Below, in pieces: positions 8,885-16,925 of a stretch of DNA of 41,773 nt. The notes under the pieces were generated by a model. That model ran no database searches, was not told the origin of the DNA, and was given only the letters and a program-made list of their open reading frames with translations. The translations under genes were made by a program, and so were the position numbers. Every line of letters begins with the position of its first letter. Position 1 is the first letter of the stretch. Source of the stretch: Pseudorhodobacter antarcticus (lineage in GTDB: Bacteria > Pseudomonadota > Alphaproteobacteria > Rhodobacterales > Rhodobacteraceae); contig CAMBWO010000005.1 of the NCBI GenBank assembly GCA_945871285.1, positions 1-41,773 on the forward strand. The letters are read 5' to 3'.

Positions 8885-9832
8885 ATGCAACATCCGCCGC
8901 GCAAGATCATCATCGACACCGACCCCGGCCAGGATGACGCCTTTGCCATCCTGCTCGCCCTCGCCTCGCCCGAGGATGTCGAAGTGCTGGGTCTGACGGC
9001 AGTGGCGGGCAATGTCGGGCTGAATTGGACCGAGCGCAACACCCGCATCATCTGCGAACTGGCGGGCAAGCCGCAGATGAAGGTCTTTGCCGGCTGTGAC
9101 CGTCCGATGCGGCGCGATCTGGTGACGGCCGAGCATGTCCATGGCAAGACGGGCCTTGACGGCCCGGTGATGGTGGAACCGACAATGCCGCTGCAAAGCC
9201 AGCATGGCGTGGATTTCATCATTGAAACGCTGCGCCGCGAACCGACGGGGTCGGTCACGCTGTGCCCGCTGGGGCCGCTGACCAACATCGCCACGGCCTT
9301 TGTACGGGCGCCCGACATCGTGGGGCGGATTGCGCAGATCGTGCTGATGGGGGGCGGGTATTTCGAAGGCGGCAACATCACCCCCGCCGCCGAATTCAAC
9401 ATATTCGTCGACCCTGAAGCCGCAGATATCGTGTTCCGCGCCGGGGTGCCCCTGGTCGTGATGCCGCTCGATGTGACCCACAAGGCGCTGACCTCGCGGG
9501 CGCGGGTCGAGGCGTTTCGGGCGCTGGGCAGCACCGTGGGCCGCGTCGCCGCCGAATGGGCGGACTTCTTTGAAAGGTTCGATATGGAGAAGTACGGCTC
9601 GGACGGCGCGCCGCTGCATGACCCTTGCGTCATCGCCTATCTGATCCGGCCCGACCTGTTCAAGGGCCGCCATATCAACGTGATGATCGAAACCCAGTCC
9701 GAATTGACGCGTGGCATGACAGTGGCCGATTGGTGGGGTGTGACGGGCCGCCCGGCCAATGCTCTGTTCATGGGGTCGGTCGATGCCAATGGCTTCTTTG
9801 ACCTGCTGACCGAGCGGTTGGGCCGGCTTTAG
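8885..9832 (+). CDS. Nucleoside hydrolase (inosine/uridine-preferring family)
   Basis: IIIDTDPGQDDAFAILLALASPEDVEVLGLTAVAGNVGL; GPLTNIATAF; LMGGGYFEGGNITPAAEFNIFVDPEAA. Confidence 0.92.
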   Translation: MQHPPRKIIIDTDPGQDDAFAILLALASPEDVEVLGLTAVAGNVGLNWTERNTRIICELAGKPQMKVFAGCDRPMRRDLVTAEHVHGKTGLDGPVMVEPTMPLQSQHGVDFIIETLRREPTGSVTLCPLGPLTNIATAFVRAPDIVGRIAQIVLMGGGYFEGGNITPAAEFNIFVDPEAADIVFRAGVPLVVMPLDVTHKALTSRARVEAFRALGSTVGRVAAEWADFFERFDMEKYGSDGAPLHDPCVIAYLIRPDLFKGRHINVMIETQSELTRGMTVADWWGVTGRPANALFMGSVDANGFFDLLTERLGRL

Positions 9833-10935
9833 AGCGCGTCCAGCGACCGCTGCAACGCCGTCCAAAGGGTTTCCGCCGGTTCACAGCCGATCGACAGGCG
9901 GATGAACCCGGGCGCCACCTTGTCGCCCCACCGCAGACGCCGTTCGCCCGAGGTGTGGGTCGAGCCGAAACTGGTGGATTGGACGATCATCCTGCAATCG
10001 GTCAAAAAGCGTTCGGCGGTTTCGGCATCGTTCAGCTCAAAGCTGATCAGAAAGCCGAAACCGGTCATCTGGCGGGCTGCGATTTCATGCGAAGGATCGG
10101 TGGCAAGACCCGGATAGCGCAGGGTTTTGACGGCAGGATGTGCCACCAGACGGGGGGCCAGTTTGCCCGCCGTATCGCACATGCGCGACAGGCGCACGTC
10201 CAGCGTTTCCAGACCCCGGTGCAACAACCACGCCTCGAACGCGCCGGGCACGGAGCCGGTCAGGCGGCGGTTTTCGCGGACGCGGGCAATGAAGGCCGGG
10301 TCACGGCTGGCGACATGGCCGAACAGGACATCGGAATGGCCCGCAGGCGCCTTGGTGTCGGCCGCAACCACGACATCGGCCCCAAGGTCGAGCGGGCGTT
10401 GCAGATAGGGCGTCATGGTGGTGTTGTCGGCAACCACCATGGCCCCGGCGGCATGGGCGCGGGTGCAAAGGGCTGCGATATCAATCACATCCAGACCGGG
10501 ATTCGAGGGGGTTTCGATCAGCACCACATCAACACCGGTGAAATCGGCGGCGGTCATGTCCAGCGTGGGGACCTCGATCACCTTGACGCCATAGGTCGCC
10601 AGATGCGCGCCCAGCAGTCGGCTGACGTAATAGCCGTCGGAGGGCAGCATCAGCACCTTGCCCGCGCCCAGCCCGGCAAAAAGGGCGGCATTGATCGCGG
10701 CCATGCCCGAGGGAAAGGCGACGGTTTCGGCCCCTTCGAGCAGGGCCAGCTGAGCCTCAACCGCCTCCCAGGTGGGCATGCCGGAACGGCCGTAGATGTG
10801 GCTGAGATTGGCCATGTCGGGCGTATAGAACGTCGCCGACGAGGTGATGGGCAGGGCAATCGGGTCACTGGCCGACAACCCTTGCGCCCGGTGATGCAGC
10901 AGGGCCGCGGCCCGTTCGTCTGATGCCTTGTCCAT
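9829..10935 (-). CDS. metC: Trans-sulfuration family PLP enzyme, cystathionine beta-lyase-like
   Basis: ALLEGAETVAFPSGMAAINAALFAGL, VVADNTTMTPYLQRPLDLGADVVVAADTKAPAGHSDVLFGHV, RLSIGCEPAETL. The motif around the PLP lysine is variant (ADTKAPAGHSD versus the common SxTKYxxGHSD). Confidence 0.75.
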   Translation of the reverse strand: MDKASDERAAALLHHRAQGLSASDPIALPITSSATFYTPDMANLSHIYGRSGMPTWEAVEAQLALLEGAETVAFPSGMAAINAALFAGLGAGKVLMLPSDGYYVSRLLGAHLATYGVKVIEVPTLDMTAADFTGVDVVLIETPSNPGLDVIDIAALCTRAHAAGAMVVADNTTMTPYLQRPLDLGADVVVAADTKAPAGHSDVLFGHVASRDPAFIARVRENRRLTGSVPGAFEAWLLHRGLETLDVRLSRMCDTAGKLAPRLVAHPAVKTLRYPGLATDPSHEIAARQMTGFGFLISFELNDAETAERFLTDCRMIVQSTSFGSTHTSGERRLRWGDKVAPGFIRLSIGCEPAETLWTALQRSLDAL

Positions 10936-10986
10936 CTCAACCTCCGGGTTTTCGCGACCCTGCCCCGTTGCGGGGGCAGGTGCAAG

Positions 10987-11877
10987 TCATTCCAGACGCG
11001 CGGGGAAACCATCGGCGCGCAGGTCGGTGTGCAGCAGATCCTCGAGCAGTTTCGCGATCATCGGGGATTGCGCCTCGCCACCATAGGCGGCTTTGGCGGC
11101 GATATAGGTCTGGTTCGTCATCGAGGCGAGATCGAGAGGGACACCGAATTCCTTGCCAAATCCCAAGGCGAATCCAAGGTCTTTCAGGGCGAGGTCAATG
11201 TTGAATGCGATGTCGTAGGACCCGTTCAGGATCAGCGCGCCTTCGGTCTCATGGACAAAGGAATTTCCGGAGGAGGCCGCGATGGCCGCATGGGCCTGCG
11301 CCAGATCAAGCCCGCCGCGCTTGGCCAGCATCAATGCTTCGGACGTAGCCTTGAGGTGAATGAAGGCCAGCATGTTCGTGATGACCTTGATGATCGAGGA
11401 CGATCCCAAGGGGCCCATATGGAAAATCCGGTCGCCCATCGCCTGCATCGCGCCGTGATGCAGGTCGAACAGGTCACGGTCGCCGCCCGCGAGCATGGTG
11501 ATCTTGCCCTGATGGGCCAAATGGACGCCACCCGTGACGGGCAGTTCCATCATGCGGATGCCAACGTCGGACGCGACGGCGGCCAGGCGCAAGACCTCGT
11601 CCCGGCCAAGGGTGGACATCTCGACCCAGGAGGCGGTTTTCTGCATATTGGGCAGGATGTTGCGCAACACTCTTTCCGAAACCGCAGGCGACGGCAGGCA
11701 GGTGATGACATGATCGACCGAGGCCGCCACAGCCTCGGCACTGGTGGCGCGGGTGGCCCCAGGGACGGTCAGAGCGGGGTTCAGGTCATAGACGGTGACC
11801 GGGAAACCCGCCTTGACCAGACAGCCCGCACAGGCAGCACCCAGGTTGCCAAGGCCGATGTAACCATAGTGAATCAT
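10987..11877 (-). CDS. NAD(P)-dependent beta-hydroxyacid dehydrogenase (3-hydroxyisobutyrate dehydrogenase-like)
   Basis: MIHYGYIGLGNLGAACAGCLVKAGFPVTVYDLNP, MELPVTGGVHLAHQGKITMLAGGD, GSSSIIKVITNMLAF. Start ATG overlaps the MttB-like stop (ATGA). Confidence 0.85.
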   Translation of the reverse strand: MIHYGYIGLGNLGAACAGCLVKAGFPVTVYDLNPALTVPGATRATSAEAVAASVDHVITCLPSPAVSERVLRNILPNMQKTASWVEMSTLGRDEVLRLAAVASDVGIRMMELPVTGGVHLAHQGKITMLAGGDRDLFDLHHGAMQAMGDRIFHMGPLGSSSIIKVITNMLAFIHLKATSEALMLAKRGGLDLAQAHAAIAASSGNSFVHETEGALILNGSYDIAFNIDLALKDLGFALGFGKEFGVPLDLASMTNQTYIAAKAAYGGEAQSPMIAKLLEDLLHTDLRADGFPARLE

Positions 11878-13436
11878 TGGAAATACATCCTGTATTTGGC
11901 ACGGATGGCGGCGTCGATGGCAGGGGCGACCATGCAGCCCGCCTTGGCAAGGATGGCGTTCTTGCGCTCGATCGCCTTGTCCAGCAGCAGGGGCTTCTTG
12001 GCCTCGTTCCACTCTTTGGGCGACATCCGGTTGGCGACGGCGGGATAGATGTATTCGGTTTGCATCAGTTTCAACGTCTGGTCCGAGCCGAGGTAATGGC
12101 CAGGACCGCCGAGGCAAACCTGCTTCATCGCCTCGATGCTGGTGTTGTCCTCGGTGACCTCGATGCCACGGACGCAGCGCAAGGCCTGACCCAAAAGATC
12201 GTCGCCCAAGATCAGGGATTCATGGCAAAATCCCAGAAGCGAGGCGTGCATCCCCACGGCCTCATAGCACATGTTCAGGCCTGCCAAACCTGCGAGGGTG
12301 TTGGTGATGCCCTGTTCCCACCCGGCCTGCATGTCGGGCAGTTTGCTGTCGGTGATGCCCGAGGCAGCACCGCCGGGCAGGTCGTAAAATCGGTGCATCT
12401 GGGCGCAGCCTGCGGTCAGCAGAGCCTGCTCGGCACTGCCACCCGACATGGCCCCGGTCCGCAGGTCGGATACAAAGGGCCAGGTGCCAAAGATCGCCGG
12501 GGCGCCCTTTTTGATGGCGTTGACATAGACGACCCCAGCCAGACATTCGGCCATGGCCTGCACGATGGCGAGCGCAATGGGGGCCGGAGCAGTGGCCCCG
12601 GCCTGGCCTGCGGAGAGGAGAAGCATGGGCATGCCGCGACGGACGCAATCCTCCATCACCTTGCAGGACTCTTCGGCGAATTTCATCGGAGGGACGACGA
12701 AGCAGTTGGAATTGCTGACAAAAGGCCGCTCCAGCCATTTGCCCTCGCCCCCCGCGACCATGTGCAGGATGTCAAAGGCGGGGGCGACGGATTCGGGTTC
12801 GAAGAATGAGGTGCCGACGTGTTTGGTCGTGGCGGCAAGGCAGGCGTACAGCGTGTTCAGGTCCATGTCGCGGTTGTCGATGACATCGCGGCAGACCATG
12901 GTGCGCTGGTAGAAATGAATGTTGTCAAGGTGATGCACCAGACGGCCCGCATCATAGAGGTCCTGCGCGGTCGAGTCGCGATACTCCAGCGTGATGGGGT
13001 CGACAATATGCACGGCGGCCCCTGCGGTGCCGAAGTGGACGTTGGAGCCGGACAGGTGCAGGTCGTGCTTTTCCTCGCGGGCGTGCAGGGTGATGTTGCG
13101 GGCGGCGACGGCCAGCATATCCTCGACCAAAGCCCGCGGGAAACGGATGCGGCCATCGTCGCCCAGGATCGCGCCTGCCCCGGTCAGGATTTCGACACCG
13201 GACTCGGGCGCCTGGGAAAGGCCAATCACCTCAAGCGCTTGCAGGGCGCTTTCGTGAATTTTGGCGATGCCGGCCTCGGTCAGGGGTTTGTATTGGCCGC
13301 CGGGCATGCCCGCACGCACGGGGCGCAGATTGTCGGCCAAGGGCGCAGAACGGACGGCGACGCGGTTGGCGCGGCCCCCGGAGCGGCGGTTGCGGGCGGG
13401 CTCGCAGGCCTCGCCGATATCAGCAATATCGTTCAT
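11874..13436 (-). CDS. Trimethylamine methyltransferase (MttB) superfamily protein, non-pyrrolysine type
   Basis: PLTEAGIAKIHESALQALEVIGLSQAPESGVEILTGAGA, LHLSGSNVHFGTAGAAVHIVDP, GGPGHYLGSDQTLKLM. Uninterrupted frame (no internal amber codon). Confidence 0.87.
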   Translation of the reverse strand: MNDIADIGEACEPARNRRSGGRANRVAVRSAPLADNLRPVRAGMPGGQYKPLTEAGIAKIHESALQALEVIGLSQAPESGVEILTGAGAILGDDGRIRFPRALVEDMLAVAARNITLHAREEKHDLHLSGSNVHFGTAGAAVHIVDPITLEYRDSTAQDLYDAGRLVHHLDNIHFYQRTMVCRDVIDNRDMDLNTLYACLAATTKHVGTSFFEPESVAPAFDILHMVAGGEGKWLERPFVSNSNCFVVPPMKFAEESCKVMEDCVRRGMPMLLLSAGQAGATAPAPIALAIVQAMAECLAGVVYVNAIKKGAPAIFGTWPFVSDLRTGAMSGGSAEQALLTAGCAQMHRFYDLPGGAASGITDSKLPDMQAGWEQGITNTLAGLAGLNMCYEAVGMHASLLGFCHESLILGDDLLGQALRCVRGIEVTEDNTSIEAMKQVCLGGPGHYLGSDQTLKLMQTEYIYPAVANRMSPKEWNEAKKPLLLDKAIERKNAILAKAGCMVAPAIDAAIRAKYRMYFQ

Positions 13437-13452
13437 CTTGCGTCCCTTTGCT

Positions 13453-15897
13453 TTAAGCGCGCACGCGCTCGGATTTCGGGTCATGCATTGGGGTCAGCGA
13501 GGCAATCGCCTCGTGCCGCTGACCCGCTACTTCGATTTCGTATTTGGAACCAAGGAGGTCCGCCTCGCTTTGCCCCTTGCACGGGACATAGCCCATGCCG
13601 ATGGCACCACCGAGGAAGTGGCCGTAATTGCCCGACGTCACCGGGCCAACGATCTGGCCATCCCGCACGACGGCTTCGTTGTGAAAAAGCAGCGGTTGCG
13701 GATCTTTCAGGCGGAATTGCACCAACTTGCGGTCCAGACCGGCATCCTGTTTGCGCAAGACGGCATCACGACCGATATAGGCGGGCTTCTTGCGGCTGGC
13801 GGTGAAGCCAAGGCCGGCCTCCAGAACGTGATCCTCGTCGGTGATGTCATGGCCCCAATGGCGGTAAGCTTTTTCGATGCGGCAGCTGTCCAACGTGTGC
13901 AGGCCGCAGAGTTTCAGCCCCAACGGCGCGCCGGCCTCTTCGATCGCCTCGAAGATATGGGCGGTCTGGTCCGACGAGGCGTAGATTTCCCAGCCGAGTT
14001 CGCCGACATAGGTGACGCGGTGGGCGCGGGCTATCCCCATGCCAATCTCGATTTCGCGTGCCGTGCCAAAGGGATGCGCGGCATTACTGAAGTCCATCGG
14101 TGAGACGGCTTGCATCAGGTCACGCGCCTTGGGGCCCATGATGCACAGGACGGATTCGGCGGCGGTCATGTCGGTGATGACGGCGAAATCATCGGCCACG
14201 TGGGCGCGCAGCCAGGCGAGGTTGCGTTGCAGGGTGGCTCCGGGGACGACCATCAGATAGGCGGTTTCGGACAGGCGGGTGACGGTCAGGTCAGCCTCGA
14301 TCCCGCCACGGTCGTTCAGCAGCATGGTGTAGACGATGCGGCCCTGAGCGACATCCATTTCGGCGGAACAAATGCGGTTCAGGAATTTGCAGGCGTCGCG
14401 GCCCTCGATGCGGATCTTGCCGAAAGAGGACATGTCGAAGAAGCCAACGCCCGTGCGGACGGCCATGTGTTCGGCGCGCTGATTGTCGAACCAGTTCTGG
14501 CGTTTCCACGAATATTCATAGGCGGGTGTCTGATCGGGGTTGGCGAACCAGTTGGCGCGTTCCCAGCCAGCAACCTCACCAAAGACGGCACCGCGAGCCT
14601 TCAGAAGGTCATGCAGGGGCGTTCGGCGGACACCGCGGGCGGTTTCGACTTGGCGGTAGGGGAAGTGGTCGGCGTAGAGGAGCCCGAGGGTCTCGGTCAC
14701 GCGTTCCTTCAGGTATTTGCGGTTGCGCTGAAAGGGTTGGGCACGGCGGATGTCGACCTCCCAGAGGTCAAAGGGGGCCTCCTTTTCCACGATCCAGTGG
14801 GCAAGCGCCATGCCTGCACCACCGGACCCGGCAATCCCGACCGAGTTGTAACCGGCTGCAACCCAGTAGCCGCCCAGTTCCGGCGCCTCGCCCAGATAAT
14901 AGCGGTCATCGGGGGTGAAACTCTCGGGGCCATTGAAGAAGGTGTGGATGCCGGCAGTCTGGAACAGCGGCAGGCGGTTCATGGCGTGTTCCAGGATGGG
15001 TTGGAAATGGTCCCAATCCTCGGGCAGGGTGTCAAACATGAAGTCGTCGCGGATGCCGGTCATGCCCCAGGGTTTGGCCTTGGGTTCAAAGGCACCGACC
15101 ATCATCTTGCCGGCGTCGGATTTGTAATAGGTGCATTCGTCGGGCACGCGCAGAACCGGCAAGTGGCCCAGACCGGCCACGGGTTCGGTGATGAGGTAGA
15201 AGTGTTCGCAGGCGTGCAGCGGCAGGGTAACGCCAGACTGACCTGCAAGCTCCCTGCCCCACATGCCGCCGCAGTTCACCACGACATCGGCGGCGATATG
15301 GCCGGGCTCGCCGTCTTTGGTGACATAATCGACACCGGTCACCTTGCCGTTCGCCTGCGTCACCCCGGTGACCTTGGTATGCTCGAATATCTGCGCACCC
15401 TGCATCCGGGCACCCTTCGCAAGCGCCATCGCGATGTTGGCGGGGTCGCATTGGCCATCGAGCGGCAGATGGACCGCGCCCACAACACCGTCGATGTTCA
15501 GGTGGGGATACATCGCCTTTGCCTCGTTCGGCGAGATTTCGGTGACATCGACGTTGAAGATGCGGGCGACGGTGGCCTGGCGCAGCAACTCCTCATGCCG
15601 CGCCTCGGTCAGCGCGACCGAGATGGAGCCGACCTGACGCATGCCGGTTTCGACCCCGGTTTCGGCGGCGAGTTTGACATACAGATCAGCGGAATACTTG
15701 GCCAGACGGGTCATGTTGGCCGATCCGCGCAACTGCCCGATCAGGCCCGCTGCGTGCCATGTGGTGCCCGAGGTCAGCTGTTTCCGCTCGAGCAAAACCA
15801 CATCGGTCCAGCCCATCTTGGCCAGGTGATAGGCGACCGAACAGCCGGAGACGCCGCCGCCGATGATGACCGCACGGGATTTGGTTGGGATGGTCAT
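13453..15897 (-). CDS. FAD-dependent oxidoreductase fused to GcvT/aminomethyltransferase domain (dimethylglycine/sarcosine dehydrogenase-like), 814 aa
   Basis: GGGVSGCSVAYHLAKMGWTDVVLLERKQLTSGTTWHAAGL; C-terminal GcvT motifs ELGWEIYAS, GLHTLDSCRIEKAYRHWGHDI, GPVTSGNYGHFLGGAIGMGYV. Confidence 0.93.
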   Translation of the reverse strand: MTIPTKSRAVIIGGGVSGCSVAYHLAKMGWTDVVLLERKQLTSGTTWHAAGLIGQLRGSANMTRLAKYSADLYVKLAAETGVETGMRQVGSISVALTEARHEELLRQATVARIFNVDVTEISPNEAKAMYPHLNIDGVVGAVHLPLDGQCDPANIAMALAKGARMQGAQIFEHTKVTGVTQANGKVTGVDYVTKDGEPGHIAADVVVNCGGMWGRELAGQSGVTLPLHACEHFYLITEPVAGLGHLPVLRVPDECTYYKSDAGKMMVGAFEPKAKPWGMTGIRDDFMFDTLPEDWDHFQPILEHAMNRLPLFQTAGIHTFFNGPESFTPDDRYYLGEAPELGGYWVAAGYNSVGIAGSGGAGMALAHWIVEKEAPFDLWEVDIRRAQPFQRNRKYLKERVTETLGLLYADHFPYRQVETARGVRRTPLHDLLKARGAVFGEVAGWERANWFANPDQTPAYEYSWKRQNWFDNQRAEHMAVRTGVGFFDMSSFGKIRIEGRDACKFLNRICSAEMDVAQGRIVYTMLLNDRGGIEADLTVTRLSETAYLMVVPGATLQRNLAWLRAHVADDFAVITDMTAAESVLCIMGPKARDLMQAVSPMDFSNAAHPFGTAREIEIGMGIARAHRVTYVGELGWEIYASSDQTAHIFEAIEEAGAPLGLKLCGLHTLDSCRIEKAYRHWGHDITDEDHVLEAGLGFTASRKKPAYIGRDAVLRKQDAGLDRKLVQFRLKDPQPLLFHNEAVVRDGQIVGPVTSGNYGHFLGGAIGMGYVPCKGQSEADLLGSKYEIEVAGQRHEAIASLTPMHDPKSERVRA

Positions 15898-16925
15898 TCA
15901 GGGGACTCCGTGGGGATCAGGACCAGTTTACCGGGATAGCGCCCGGCAACGAGGTCGGCTTGGGCAAGGGCGATGTCGCGCATCGGGTAGGTTTGCGACA
16001 CGACGGGGCGGATGCGGGCGGTATTGATGAGGATGACCAGCCCGGCGAAAACCTCGCGGGGTTGGTGGGTTGCGCCGTGGAGGGTCAGGTCATTGAGGTA
16101 GATGGTGCGCAGATCGCCCTTGATCATCGGCCCGGCCACCGCGCCGCTTGTGGCATAGCGGCCACCGGGTTTCAGGGCGGTCAACCGCGCTTCGAACCCG
16201 TCGCCACCGACCACGTCGATGACAACGTCAAAGCTGCGGGGGCCGGGTGTGCTGTCGCGGTCAAGCACGGCCGCGCCAAGACTGCGCACCACGCCGGATT
16301 TGCTAAGCGAGCATTGCCCCGTCACCGCGGCCCCCCGCAACAGCGCCAGTTGCACAGCCGCCAGACCGACCCCGCCCGAGGCACCCGTGACCAGAACCCG
16401 CTCACCCGCTGCCACTTGGGCGCGGGTCAGCAAGCTGTGGGCGGCGCCGTGGGCGCAGGGCATCGCGCCAATTTCGATGTCGGACAGCGTCGAGGCGGTC
16501 ACGTCATGCAAGTGCTGCGCCTTAACGACACAGTATTGCGCAAACGCGCCGTCAAACTCGGACCCGATCGAGACAAAGGCGATGGGATTATCGGGTGTCG
16601 GTTCGTGCTGATTGGTCGGGCAGATCACGCGTGCGCCTATGGGAGGGCCATCGACACCCTCACCCAAGGCGACCACCCGTCCGCACAGGTCAGACCCCTG
16701 GATTCGGGGAAAGGCCACCTCGCCCGCCCACCCTGCCCGCCCATCGCGGCCATACCAGCCGACGCGGGTGTTGACGTCGGTCATGTTGACTCCCGCCGCC
16801 AGAACCCGCACCAGAACCTGACCGGGACCGGGGCGTGGCACCGCGATGTCATCCCGCCAGACCAGCATGTCCGGCCCGCCATGGCCGGTCAATTGGACGC
16901 CTGACATGGTTGCCGGAAGGGTCAT
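15894..16925 (-). CDS. MDR-family zinc-type alcohol dehydrogenase / quinone oxidoreductase-like protein
   Basis: MTLPATMSGVQLTGHGGPDMLVWRDDIAVPRPGPGQVLVRVLAAGVNMTDVNTR; VLVTGASGGVGLAAVQLALLRGAAV. ATGA overlaps at both ends. Confidence 0.88.
   Translation of the reverse strand: MTLPATMSGVQLTGHGGPDMLVWRDDIAVPRPGPGQVLVRVLAAGVNMTDVNTRVGWYGRDGRAGWAGEVAFPRIQGSDLCGRVVALGEGVDGPPIGARVICPTNQHEPTPDNPIAFVSIGSEFDGAFAQYCVVKAQHLHDVTASTLSDIEIGAMPCAHGAAHSLLTRAQVAAGERVLVTGASGGVGLAAVQLALLRGAAVTGQCSLSKSGVVRSLGAAVLDRDSTPGPRSFDVVIDVVGGDGFEARLTALKPGGRYATSGAVAGPMIKGDLRTIYLNDLTLHGATHQPREVFAGLVILINTARIRPVVSQTYPMRDIALAQADLVAGRYPGKLVLIPTESPE

Noticed and set aside
7765-9633. 622-aa minus-strand ORF
   Set aside because: Spans antisense of two good genes (FbpA-like and nucleoside hydrolase); composition is shadow-like.
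11874-13436. Possible pyrrolysine-containing MttB
   Set aside because: The frame is open throughout with no internal amber codon, so this is the non-Pyl type.
14110-15939. 609-aa plus-strand ORF
   Set aside because: Antisense shadow of the 814-aa GcvT-flavoprotein; no domain motifs recognised.
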